This document shows positions 15,980 through 25,876 of a stretch of 64,000 nucleotides of DNA, piece after piece. The notes under the pieces are model-generated. The model saw only the letters and a list, made by a program, of their open reading frames with translations. It did no database searches and was not told the origin of the DNA. Position numbers and translations under genes: made by a program. The number at the start of each line of letters is the position of its first letter. The first letter of the stretch is position 1. Origin of the DNA: Glandiceps talaboti (lineage: Eukaryota; Hemichordata; Enteropneusta; Spengelidae). The stretch spans positions 6,288,953 to 6,352,952 of the forward strand of contig NC_135571.1 of the NCBI RefSeq assembly GCF_964340395.1, read 5' to 3'.

Positions 15980-16449
15980 GTCTTCGAAGACGATGAAATG
16001 TAGCAATGTTAGTATGGGATATGTCTTCAAAGACGATGAAATGTAACAATAGTAGTATATTTGTCTTCGAAGACGATGAAATGTAGCAATGTTAGTATGA
16101 TATATGTCTTCGAAGACGATGAAATGTAACAATAGCAGTATATTTGTCTTCGAAGATGATGAAATGTAGCAATGTTAGTATGACATATGTCTTCGAAGAC
16201 GATGAAATGTAACAATAGCAGTATATTTGTCTTCGAAGACGATGAAATGTAGCAATGTTAGTATGATATATGTCTTCGAAGACGATGAAATGTAACAATA
16301 GCAGTATATTTGTCTTCGAAGACGATGAAATGTAGCAATGTTAGTATGATATATGTCTTCGAAGACGATGAAACGTGGCAAAGCTAGCGTGATATAAATT
16401 TTGTTTTCGAAGACGATGAAATGTAGCAATGTTCTATGTCTTCGAAGAC
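15980..16449. repeat. Tandem array of palindrome-bearing 43/40-bp units
   Basis: Twelve monomers each start with the 12-bp palindrome GTCTTCGAAGAC or a one-base variant. They start at 15980, 16023, 16063, 16106, 16146, 16189, 16229, 16272, 16312, 16355, 16403 and 16438. Spacing alternates 43, 40, 43, 40 and so on for nine steps, making an 83-bp higher-order dimer. The two monomer types differ in TGTAGCAATGTTAGTATGATA versus TGTAACAATAGCAGTATA; the last two steps (48 and 35) are degenerate. The unit is not a multiple of three, so the overlapping open frames are artefacts. Confidence 0.95.
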
Positions 16450-17819
16450 AATAAATTGTAGCGATGCTTGTACTAATACTACGATTTTTATCTTGTAGGC
16501 TTCTATCATTAGATTTAGGCGCCCTTAATTAAATTCTTTGTTTGCCGTCCGCGTGCCAGTAGGGTTGTCAGTATATTTAGAAAACCATTTTGTTCAAAAT
16601 TTCCACGTAAGGCCGTATTTCATACTATTGTAAATGAGAAGACTGTTAAAATACCTTCAAATAACTACACATATTTCTAAAAAGCAGTTTAACACAATCA
16701 ATTTTATCATTTCTATTTCACCAGAGTAGTAGATTTAGGTACAAACAGAAAAAGGAATCAACAGGAATGTGAATTTTATATGACATACATGCTGGCATTG
16801 TTTTTATCCTGTGTTTGTTTTCTTCCCCGTCTGCCTTGTAGGTTTTGGGGAAATTCAAGGACGCGGGCAAACAATCTATTTTAACTGATGGAGCCTTCCT
16901 AAATTATACAGGAGTTAATTAAACATATGCTGAATATTTCATGTAACTTCTTTTCTATGACGCATTTAATCATTTGGAGTTTTGCAGACGTGACTGGGAC
17001 ACACAGTATGTGAATGTGGATGTACGTACTGATGCAATTAATTAAACGATACAACGCCTTAGAACATCTCACTGTAAACTAATCAAGATACACGATTCGC
17101 TCTACTTACCTTCATAGCTCTATATACCGTCATTCTATCGACATTGTCATCAAAGTGATCGACCGTTTCTTTAATTTTGTGTTATGAGGGTTATGCTACA
17201 CAGAAAGAGGTTGTGTCCAATTTAAAATTGACATTATGACCTCGTCCTCAAACTATACATAATTCTTTGTTCATTGATAAATACTATACAACAAATTTCA
17301 TCCCTGCTGCAGTTTGTCTTATATTTTAAAGTACTGATTAAGTCAACCGTTCACACATATGAGATATATCATAGTTACTGCAGGAGTATCAATAAAATAT
17401 TGTAATTATCTGCTTCATTCACTGTAAATACACTAACATTGAAAATACAAGATGTCATATAGGTTGAAGAGACACATGCTGACTTTGGACAATGTTTTTA
17501 TTTGATATATATATATAATGTATGTATTCATTTTGGGGGGAGGGGGTGTTATTCTTTTATGTGTATTAATATACAGTATTGAACCTGTGCTTACCCATCA
17601 CTTAATGTTGGCAGAACTCAAACCTAGCATTAATATCACCAATTTGATGACGCAATTTATTGGAAGAAGGCACGTTGTAATGCCATCGAATTAGCTTTTT
17701 TTATGATATTGTGTTGCATTGTATTATTTTATATTGCATTGAATTGCATTGCATCGTTTCATATATCGTATCGTATCGTATGGCATTACAGCGTTGATGG
17801 CGCACACACAAGCGTTTTA

Positions 17820-17907
<88 letters not shown>

Positions 17908-18119
17908 GCAGTTTCAATATGAAGTCGTCTACTATTAGATTTCAGTCGATGTGAGTTGATAGCGATTATCCCCCAACCCCCTTCCATCACCTTTATTGTG
18001 TTCTCGAGTGAGAGTAGGCTAGTAGCTCGTATCGCATGGTTTAGTGGAAGAGACCGCTTGCTTTGAATAAGAGCAAATCACGACAATAACAACGTGGTTT
18101 ATACATATCAACGTTCAAA
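16450..18119. other. Intergenic with TA microsatellite
   Basis: It contains a poly-G tract near 17536 and a (TA)n tract at 17824-17906. The last part (18001-18119) resembles the 3' flank of the neighbouring sulfotransferase genes (TTCTCGAGTGA and GCTTTGAATAA). No gene is seen. Confidence 0.5.
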
Positions 18120-18290
18120 TCAGATTTCGTACGTAAACTCTACTCCTACGTTTTTCAAACTTTTACCAATTTCTTCACCAAACACTTAATTTTGGGAAAA
18201 GGTGAACTGGGCTTTCTAGGTTTCCATCTTTCCTTTGCAAAAAGGAATCCTTTTCACCCATATATATAATTCCTTTACAGCGTGTTTAAT
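18120..18290 (-). pseudogene. Decayed cytosolic sulfotransferase 3' fragment
   Basis: On the minus strand this stretch aligns with the last 60 or so codons of the three intact sulfotransferases. It shares CAGATTTCGTACGTAAACTC, TTTTTCAAACTTTTACCAAT and CCTTTACAGCGTGTTT in the plus orientation. It carries many substitutions and a deletion of roughly 40 bases between the part encoding the RKGxxGxW region and the CCTTTACAGCG block. Everything upstream of that, including the PAPS-binding and catalytic parts, is missing. It is followed by a dispersed repeat, so it is a broken fourth member of the array. Confidence 0.8.
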
Positions 18291-18996
18291 AAAAGCACAA
18301 TGTCAACTTGATATGTTTCTCTGAAATCGCAATTAATTGTAGGTGATGTAAAATCATGAAATGACTTTCAAGAACTCATCGTTTATGAAAACTACTTCAT
18401 TTCCTGGTGTGGCGTTCACCTTTGATTGAGTGATATGTCATGTGTGAAAGTAGCTAGGAATTTCACATTCTGATATTGGGTTAACGAACATATCGAAATG
18501 CTTTTCAGAGGGCACTTAGTTTACGTCTGATAGTAGTTGGGGAGAAATCCAGTCCATTGTTTTTCGCATATAACAGTTTGCAATAACGTCATGTGATTTT
18601 AGTCGCACAACATTTGCTTATATTAGAAAAACTCACATAAAATATCACTGGAATGTTCAATTCTTGAAGATGTAACAAAAAAAATCATTAGTCCAGTAGT
18701 TCAGCAGTGTCACGTATGTTATAACAATGTCATTTGATTTGGTAGGTAGCTTCAGTGTACAATCAATTGCAATGCCAAAATACACAGCGATTTCAATAGA
18801 TTCGAGTAGCTAGCAACCATTATGTCCTCGAGTGACCGTATTGTGTTCTCTATCTGTTTGGTATAGTTTTGTGAGAGGGGGCTGCGGAGCTGCGTGCTTT
18901 GAATAATAAGTTGATGATGATCTGACGACATAAATGTATAATGTAATAACAGCTGTACCGTTATTTTTATCTCTGGAACTCCACGCTTACAGTTAT
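18291..18996. other. Dispersed repeat plus duplicated sulfotransferase 3' flank
   Basis: 18300-18440 is a repeat (CAACTTGATATGTTTCTC and ATTGTAGGTGATG) shared with 20400-20520. 18460-18960 is homologous to 21150-21650 and partly to 22980-23280, which are the 3' flanks of the other copies. The duplication unit therefore includes several hundred bases of flank. Confidence 0.7.
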
Positions 18997-19920
18997 TCAG
19001 ATTTCATATGTAAACTCAATTCCTGCTTTTTTCAAACGTTTACCAATTTTTTCATCAAACATTTCACTTTGGGCAACAGTGAAATGATCTTTCCAATTTC
19101 CCGTCTTTCCTTTTCTAAAGAAATCATTCATCTTAAAATCGTATACCTTATCATCGAAATCTAATTCTTTCACAGAGTGTTTTCTCATCTCTTCCAGACT
19201 ACACCTAGCTACAACTTTGTCGAGTTGCTCAGATGACAACGGTCGTTCAAGAAAATCTGTCATTTTTTTAAATTCAGACTTCATATCTTTCTTGAGATCT
19301 TCGTATGTGACGTGCATGACGTTGTGTTCTAGTCCAAATTTCTTCCACTCTACAACATGTGGTAACCACGGCCCGAAAATGTCCCCATTGGCGAACATTT
19401 GTACGTACTGTTCCCATGGTGGATACGGAATATCATATGGATGTTCCATCTCCGGATCCTTGCCAATTTTCGCAACTATAGCATTCCAAAAATAATAAGA
19501 TGACACACACACATCCTTCGGGTTTCTCGATATATAAATAACTTTGCATCCTTTCTCTTGCCAGTCTACCGGAAATAAAAATGGGGGCAGATGCGTCTTG
19601 AAAAGCCTAGGTGATGGGATTTCAGTTGCAGTAGCTACAAACTTTTTAATAGCTTCACCAAGAATCCCAGGAGGCGCTTTTATTCTGTAGAAGTAATCGG
19701 GCATAGGTGCAATCTTTCGATCGCTGAGTTCTAACAACCCCCAGTCATCATACATAGTCAACAAGGCGTGAAGAACCCATGTCGTACCGGACTTTGGGTG
19801 ACTCGTTACAAAAACATCATCACGTCGCACTTGGATTTGAGTTGCTCGCCGTTGTTCCAGGAATTCTTTGGAGTCTAACACATGCATAAAGTTAAATCCG
19901 CCGTATTGGTAAAACTGCAT
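18997..19920 (-). CDS. Cytosolic sulfotransferase (SULT family), copy 1
   Basis: A single-exon frame of 307 residues from the ATG at 19920 (AACAAA before ATG). The open frame continues upstream, but its N-terminal part does not resemble the family, and homologues start at MxxYQY. Visible motifs are the 5'-phosphosulfate loop HPKSGTTW (K43), the catalytic His in RLFKTHLPP (H110), and the 3'-phosphate site SRNPKDVCVSSYYFW (R132, S140). YEDLKKDM and the closing RKGKTGNWKDHFTVAQ follow. The enzyme should transfer sulfate from PAPS to small hydroxyl or amine substrates in the cytosol; the substrate is unknown. It belongs to a tandem array with copies 2 and 3. Lack of introns is unusual, since vertebrate SULTs have several. 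Confidence 0.95.
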   Translation of the reverse strand: MQFYQYGGFNFMHVLDSKEFLEQRRATQIQVRRDDVFVTSHPKSGTTWVLHALLTMYDDWGLLELSDRKIAPMPDYFYRIKAPPGILGEAIKKFVATATEIPSPRLFKTHLPPFLFPVDWQEKGCKVIYISRNPKDVCVSSYYFWNAIVAKIGKDPEMEHPYDIPYPPWEQYVQMFANGDIFGPWLPHVVEWKKFGLEHNVMHVTYEDLKKDMKSEFKKMTDFLERPLSSEQLDKVVARCSLEEMRKHSVKELDFDDKVYDFKMNDFFRKGKTGNWKDHFTVAQSEMFDEKIGKRLKKAGIEFTYEI

Positions 19921-20037
19921 TTTGTTTTTACGTGGTGACTTCTGTTGCTGGTCGTTGTAACGAATATGGCGTTTATCCCGGCATGCACCCCACATATCGA
20001 CGTACAACGGAAGCACCCACCAGACACATATCATCAC

Positions 20038-20550
20038 GTACTCGCACTTACACTATTCCGATACATCAAATGAATGGTCATGCGCACATGAATACTGCTT
20101 CTAGACATGCTAACATTAACATAAACGTACATGCAAGTTAATACAACAGATGTGGGACCCATTATTTGTCACCATATGTATATATGTACTCCCAAGCATT
20201 GGTGGCAATTTTTGACTTTATTTATTTGCCTAAATTAAATTTATAAAAGGGTGATTCATTTGAAAATTATCTAATGAATATCCATGTTATGTCTTACATA
20301 GAAGGCAATAAACAGGAATTAAGAATATTCCTTGCTCAACCATGAATAATCATTTCTGCTGACTCCCATGGTGCAATATGGCCCACGTCAAAGATACCCT
20401 GTAAAGACACAAGATCAACTTGATGTTTCTATGAAATCGCATATAATTGTAGGTGATAAAAAATTATACAATGAATCTCCAGGACCCATAGTTTATGAAA
20501 ACACATTTATTTCTTAACAATAATAATCTTTATTTATACTAGATATGTCA
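20038..20550. other. Intergenic, duplicated sulfotransferase 5' flank and dispersed repeat
   Basis: The proximal 5' flank (to about 20310) matches 22720-22980 of copy 2. 20340-20520 is the CAACTTGATGTTTCT repeat. Confidence 0.6.
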
Positions 20551-20828
20551 TTAAAGGGGCACAGGCTGGGCTTAGACGATTTTTCCTTTGGATAGTAATA
20601 CAAAATACTTTTATTACATAAAACCATGGCTAAACTAATCAAGTATAGTGTTTACAACGATTCATGTAGCCATGACATGCCACTTAATTCTTTACCAACC
20701 ATCCATGCGTTGTTCATGTAATAACAGGGATTTTCTTAGGTTTGTTGATACATACGAACAACTATGTCATCAAATCTTTCTTATATATGCGTTCAAAAAA
20801 CGTCTAAACACAGCCTGTGTCCCTTTAA
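20551..20828. mobile_element. MITE, family 3, bounded by TTAA
   Basis: The left end TTAAAGGGGCACAGGCTGGG and the right end are imperfect inverted repeats of about 34 bp; the right end read in reverse begins TTAAAGGGACACAGGCTGTG. TTAA at both edges would be the target duplication expected for piggyBac-type elements. The core of about 210 bp has no coding frame. The element abuts a tRNA-derived SINE on its right. Confidence 0.7.
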
Positions 20829-21040
20829 GTATATTCATACTTGTCAACCAAGAAGTCAAGTGAGGGCCATCCCTCATGGGTTCAGTTTTAATGGAGGAGG
20901 AAACCGGAGTACCCTGAGGAAACTTGAACGACAATCTGCTTACTTACAGCGTGGTAAATTTAATAAAACCCTGAATGGGTTCAAACCCCGACCGCAGTGG
21001 TAAGAGGCAGTGGTTTAACCACTCAGCCACCGGCAACCCA
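20829..21040 (-). mobile_element. tRNA-derived SINE
   Basis: Read on the minus strand, the head contains a tRNA-like A box (GGTGGCTGAGTGGTTAA) and a B box (GGGGTTTGAACCC) about 40 bases apart, as in tRNA-Leu/Ser-type genes. A body with GGTACTCCGGTTTCCTCC follows. It lacks a folded acceptor stem, so it is not a functional tRNA. The short open frames across it are incidental. Confidence 0.8.
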
Positions 21041-21683
21041 GGAATTAAGAATATTCATTATTCAACCATGAATCGCCATTTCTATTGAGGACTGTACATT
21101 GGAGTGGCAATCCCCTGTAAGCAATATACCATGTAATACAATAGATACGAATCTGATATTGGGTTAAGGAACTAACCGAAAGGTCATTCAGAGGGCAATT
21201 AGTTTACATCTGATGTTAGTTGGGGAAAAATCCAGTTCAATCTTTTTTCGCATGTAACGGTTTGCAATAACATAATGTAATTTTAGTCACACGACATTTG
21301 CTTGTATTAGAAAACAAACTCACATAAACGATCACTGGAATGTTCAGTTCAAGACTTAACAAAAATACTGTTAGTCTACTCCATGCAGTTCATCAGTGTC
21401 ACATAGGTTATAGCAATGTCACTTGACTTGGTAGAGGTAGCTTCAGCGTACAGTCAATGCTAAAATACACAGCGATTTCAATAGATTCAAGCTGCTAGCA
21501 ACCGTTATGTTATGTTCTGAACTCGAGTGACCATATTATAATGTGTTCTCTGTTTGGTCTAGTTTTGTGGGAGGAAGCTGTACGTGCTTTGAATAATAAG
21601 TTGATGATGATCTGACGACATAAATGTATAATGTAATAACAGTACCATTATTTTAATCTCTGTAACGACACCCCTAATGTTAT
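21041..21683. other. Duplicated 3' flank of sulfotransferase copy 2
   Basis: Homologous to 18460-18990 downstream of copy 1. It shares GATATTGGGTTAA, AGTTGGGGA and the ATAAGTTGATGATGATCTGA block close to the stop codon. No separate gene is present. Confidence 0.7.
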
Positions 21684-22601
21684 TCAGATTTCGTATGTAA
21701 ACCCAATTCCTGCTTCTTTCAAGCTTTTACCAATTTTTTCATCGAACATTTCACTTTGGGCAACAGTAAACCGATCTTTCCAATTTCCCGTCTTTCCTTT
21801 TCTAAAGAAATCACTCATCTTAAAATCATATCCCGTGTCATCGAAATCTAATTCTTTTACAGCGTGTTTTCTCATCTCTTCTAGACTACAGCTCGCTACA
21901 ACTTTGTCGAGTTGCTCAGATGACAACGGTCGTTCAAGAAAATCTGCCATTTTTTTAAATTCAGACTTCATATCTTTCTTGAGATCTTCGTATGTTACGT
22001 GTAAGACGTTGTGTTCTAGTCCAAATTTCTTCCACTCTACAACATGTGGTAACCACGGCCCGAAAATATCCCCATTGGCGAACATTTGTACGTACTGTTC
22101 CCATGGTGGATACGCATCATCATCTGGATCTTCCGTCTCCTGTCCCATTTTCGCAATTATAGCATTCCAAAAATAATAAGATGACACACACACATCCTTC
22201 GGGTTTCTCGATATATAAATAACTTTGCATCCCTTTTTTTGCCAGTCTACCGGAAACAAAAATGGTGGCAGATGCGACTTGAAAAGCCTAGGTGATGGGA
22301 TTTCAGTTGCTGTAGCTACAAACTTTTTAATAGCTTCACCCAGAATCCCAGGAGGCTCGTGTATTCTGTAGAAGTAATCGGGCATAGGTGCAATCTTTCG
22401 ATCGCTGAGTTCTAACAACCCCCAGTCATCATACATAGTCAACAAGGCATGCAGAACCCATGACGTACCGGACTTTGGGTGACTGGTTACAAAAACATCA
22501 TCACGTCGCACTTGAATTTGAGTTGCTCGCCGTTGTTCCAGGAATTCTTTGGAGTCTACCACGTGCATAAAGTTGAATCCGCCGTATTGGTAAAACTGCA
22601 T
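21684..22601 (-). CDS. Cytosolic sulfotransferase (SULT family), copy 2
   Basis: A single-exon frame of 305 residues from the ATG at 22601, using the same start context as copy 1. All family motifs are present: HPKSGTSW, RLFKSHLPP with the catalytic His, SRNPKDVCVSSYYFW, YEDLKKDM and RKGKTGNWKDRFTVAQ. It is nearly identical to copy 1. Differences cluster in the segment after NAIIAKMG, a loop that in SULTs lies near the substrate side, where it is two residues shorter. The 5' and 3' flanks are also duplicated, so it arose by segmental duplication. It should be a PAPS-dependent cytosolic enzyme; the substrate is unknown. Confidence 0.95.
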   Translation of the reverse strand: MQFYQYGGFNFMHVVDSKEFLEQRRATQIQVRRDDVFVTSHPKSGTSWVLHALLTMYDDWGLLELSDRKIAPMPDYFYRIHEPPGILGEAIKKFVATATEIPSPRLFKSHLPPFLFPVDWQKKGCKVIYISRNPKDVCVSSYYFWNAIIAKMGQETEDPDDDAYPPWEQYVQMFANGDIFGPWLPHVVEWKKFGLEHNVLHVTYEDLKKDMKSEFKKMADFLERPLSSEQLDKVVASCSLEEMRKHAVKELDFDDTGYDFKMSDFFRKGKTGNWKDRFTVAQSEMFDEKIGKSLKEAGIGFTYEI

Positions 22602-23301
22602 TTTGTTTTTACGTAGTGAGTTCTGTTGCTGGTCGTTGTAACGAAAATGGCGTTTTTCCCAGCATACACCCCACATATCGACGTACACACAACGGAAGCA
22701 CCAACCAGACACATATCATCACGTACTCGCATTTACACTATTCCGATACAACAAATGAATGGTCATGCACATGAATACTGCTTCTCGGCATGCTAACATT
22801 AACATAAACGTACATTCAAGTTAATACAACAGATGTGGGACCAATGATTTGTCACCATATGTATATATGGCAACTTTTGACTTTATTTATTTGCCTAAAT
22901 TAAATTTTTAAAAGGGTGTTTCATTTGAAAATTATCTCATGAATATTCATGTTATGTTTTACATAGAAGGAAATAAGCACAATTCAAGATTTAACAAAAA
23001 TAATAGCCTACTCCATGTAGTTCAGCAGTGTATAGGTTATAGCAATGTCATTTGACTTGGTAGGTAGCTTCAGTGTACAGTCAACGCTAAAAATAAATAG
23101 CGATTTCAATAGATTCGAGTTGCTAACGACCATGTCCTCGAGTGACCGTATTATAATGTGTTCTCCTTTTTAAAAAATAGTTTGTGGGAGGAGGCTGCGT
23201 GCTTTGAATAATAAGTTGATGATGATCTGACGACATAAATGTATAATGTAATAACAGCTGTAACGTTATTTTTATCTCTGTAACTCCACTCTTACAGTTA
23301 T
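22602..23301. other. Spacer between sulfotransferase copies 2 and 3
   Basis: 5' flank of copy 2 (matching that of copy 1) is joined to 3' flank of copy 3 (matching 18640-18990 and 21340-21680). The spacer is shorter than that between copies 1 and 2 because it lacks the MITE/SINE insertions. No gene is seen. Confidence 0.6.
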
Positions 23302-24216
23302 TCAGATTTCGTATGTAAACTCAATTCCTGCTTCTTCCAAACTTTTACCAATTTTTTCATCAAACATTTCACTTTGGGCAACAGTGAAATGATCTTTCCA
23401 ATTTCCCGTCTTTCCTTTTCTAAAGAAATCACTCATCTTAAAATCATATCCCTTATCATCGAAATCTAATTCCTTTACAGCGTGTTTTCTCATCTCTGCC
23501 AGACTACAGCTAGCTACAACTTTGTCGAGTTGCTCAGATGACAACGGTCGATCAAGAAAATCTGCCATTTTTTTAAATTCAGACTTCATGTCTTTCTTGA
23601 GATCTTCGTATGTGACGTGTAAGACGTTGTGTTCTAGTCCAAATTTCTTCCATTCTATGACATGTGGTAACCACCGTCTGAATTCTCCATTGGCGAACTT
23701 TTGGACGTATTGTTCCCATGGTGGATACGCAGTATCAACTACATAGTCCATCTCCTTTCCAAGTTTCGCAACCATAGCATTCCAAAAATAATAAGATGAC
23801 ACACACACATCCTTCGGGTTTCTGGATATGTAGATAACTTTACACCTCTTCTCTTGCCAATCACCCGGAAATAAAAATGGGGGCAGATGCGTCTTGAAAA
23901 GCCTAGGTGATGGGATTTCAGTTGCGGTATCAAGAAACTTTTTAGTAGCTTCACCAAGAATCCCAGGAGCCTCTGGTATTCTGTAGAAGTAATCGGGCAT
24001 AGGTGCAATCTTTCGATCCCTGAGTTCTAACAACCCCCAGTCATCATACATAGTCAACAAGGCGTGCAGAACCCATGACGTACCGGACTTTGGAAAGCTG
24101 GTTACAAAAATATCGTCACGTCGCACTTTTATGTGAGTTGCTCGACGCTGTTCCAGGAATTCTTTTGGTTCCATTCCTTCCACAAAGTTGAATCCCTCAT
24201 ATTGATAATACGGCAT
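23302..24216 (-). CDS. Cytosolic sulfotransferase (SULT family), copy 3
   Basis: A single-exon frame of 304 residues from the ATG at 24216 (MPYYQYEGFNF); the open frame extends only eight codons further, to a GTG. Motifs are FPKSGTSW, RLFKTHLPP, SRNPKDVCVSSYYFW, YEDLKKDM and RKGKTGNWKDHFTVAQ. It is the most divergent intact copy, differing in the N-terminus (EGMEPKEF) and around the NGEFRRWLPH segment. Its upstream region differs from that of copies 1 and 2 and includes a CpG-rich stretch (24330-24375). It may therefore keep the original promoter. The predicted activity is PAPS-dependent sulfation in the cytosol; the substrate is unknown. Confidence 0.95.
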   Translation of the reverse strand: MPYYQYEGFNFVEGMEPKEFLEQRRATHIKVRRDDIFVTSFPKSGTSWVLHALLTMYDDWGLLELRDRKIAPMPDYFYRIPEAPGILGEATKKFLDTATEIPSPRLFKTHLPPFLFPGDWQEKRCKVIYISRNPKDVCVSSYYFWNAMVAKLGKEMDYVVDTAYPPWEQYVQKFANGEFRRWLPHVIEWKKFGLEHNVLHVTYEDLKKDMKSEFKKMADFLDRPLSSEQLDKVVASCSLAEMRKHAVKELDFDDKGYDFKMSDFFRKGKTGNWKDHFTVAQSEMFDEKIGKSLEEAGIEFTYEI

Positions 24217-25550
24217 CTTGGGGTCACTTATTGAGTTCACCTGTGGTCGAGATAATTTCCTAATTACCAGGAAGTCAGGCGAAATCGTTGTAACCTATAA
24301 GCACAGTAACTGGACTGAAACTGAGCCCTTGCAATGAGCATGCGCGAAGAGAAGGCGCGACCCTGGCGCGAACTACAAAAAAAGGTCAGGGTTGCAACAC
24401 AAACTGCAGTCTATAGTTTACTTTACACATTTTAATTACACAGTGATCGTTCTCCCCACGGCATACGCAACGAAAAATGATAAAATATTAACGTCTAGGA
24501 CATTGCCGTTAAGAGGTGTCTGGTTTTATGACCTTGTTGATGATAGACTGAACAAACATCCATACCTTTGACTGATCACACATACACTGTACTAGTAAGT
24601 TCTGTAGGTACACTGTCGAGACGTTTCATGTGGTGATACTTTTCTAGTTGCGCTTCGCATCACATTTGGTTCAGCACAGATCACTGGATTGTACGGGCGC
24701 CACCAACGATTACAAGTTACAGTCTTAACATATTTCTAAATTTGTATTTATTTGCTTTTATTGATATTATAAGACAAAGAAGAACACTTGAAGGATCTTT
24801 TTCCTTCAAAAATGTTAAATCCCTTCCTCGGGTTAACGGTTCAATTTGGTATTTCCTATACTTCTGTGATAATGGTACTCACAATTTGTCTTTCAAAGAC
24901 GCTTGCATAAATTTGCCCATTTGTTTTAAATTTATTTTTTATTTTGGTCATTTACACACACTGTCAAATTGCTTTGTTCAAAATACACATATTATGCAGA
25001 AGTACTTGAGTGTGTTGTTTCTTCTTTTTTTACACGCTGAGCAATATAAGCTTACATCTAAAATCTCAGTGACATGCCCCCAACGACCACAAATAGCCAC
25101 GTTTGAGTCACAGCCTGTCTGTGCATACTGTTGTCGCTTCCACATTATGTTTATGCATGCTGACGTTTCAATATGCAGTCGGTAGGTAACATGCAGTCTG
25201 TGGTGCTTCACTTTTGCTCTTATCAAAAAGAAATATATAGTAAAGTTGTTTAATCCAAAATTCAAAATAAACACCTATTTATCTTTCATAGTTTCCATTT
25301 AAAATGGAAGATTAATAGCAATACTTTTGACTTGGAGTGCAAACCAATGTGTCACCTTATACAATGTATGTGTGGTAGTTGAAGGATACACTATTAACAA
25401 TATATGTTTGATGACAGACTGGCCTTGATCCGGGGTGTATGATAATTCATCAGATGGTACTTATACTATAAATCTGTTGCCATGACATTGTTGTGGCTAA
25501 GTGTCATTAATTACTGTCTGCCTGAAGATAAATCCAGTTTTCAAGTTACT
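24217..25550. other. Intergenic, 5' of sulfotransferase array
   Basis: It contains a small CpG-rich segment (GAAGGCGCGACCCTGGCGCG near 24352) that may be the promoter of copy 3. A 147-codon open frame at 24742-25185 (plus strand) is AT-rich, without recognisable domain or flanking splice logic, and is not called as a gene. Confidence 0.4.
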
Positions 25551-25876
25551 GCACAGTGGCTTTTTTTGGTACAACCACACAGAAACCAATAAGGAACTGA
25601 ATATTCTACATTAAGATAACAAGATTGCAATATGTTGCTACATTCAGTCGGAATGAAATAAACCATTACAACTTATTGCAACGAGACATAGACAGAGTGT
25701 CAATGTGTTCATGTCTGCATTTGACGTCTGCATGCATGGTGGCACGTAGTTATTTCATTTTGACAAAAATGTAGCTATAACAAGAAGCTGTATTCATTCA
25801 ATCTTGTTATCTTAAAATGTAGCATGTGAAGTTTATTGTTGGTTTCTGCATGGTTGTATCAAACAGAGCCAGTGCA
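25551..25876. mobile_element. Foldback MITE, family 2, second copy
   Basis: Left CACAGTGGCTTTTTTTGGTA and right (reverse) TGCACTGGCTCTGTTTGATA are inverted repeats. Inner blocks also pair (ATTAAGATAACAAGATTG with CAATCTTGTTATCTTAAAAT), so the whole element can fold back. It is related to 10234-10483 and 37194-37541. Confidence 0.75.

Noticed and set aside
15932-16429. Overlapping 60-84 codon minus-strand frames with repeats like LHFIVFEDIYHTN
   Set aside because: They come from the 43/40-bp tandem array; the unit is not a multiple of three and the frames restart in each register.
19217-19495. Plus-strand frames starting MSSCSDDNGRSRKS over each sulfotransferase (also 21835-22176 and 23522-23746)
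   Set aside because: Antisense shadows of the sulfotransferase coding sequence, repeated only because the genes are duplicated.
19921-20037. N-terminal extension of sulfotransferase copy 1 (and 22602-22712 of copy 2)
   Set aside because: The extension begins at a GTG, is not family-like and is absent from copy 3; the internal ATG gives the normal family length.
21000-21040. Possible tRNA gene with A and B boxes on the minus strand
   Set aside because: No acceptor-stem pairing or tRNA 3' half; the boxes belong to a SINE head.
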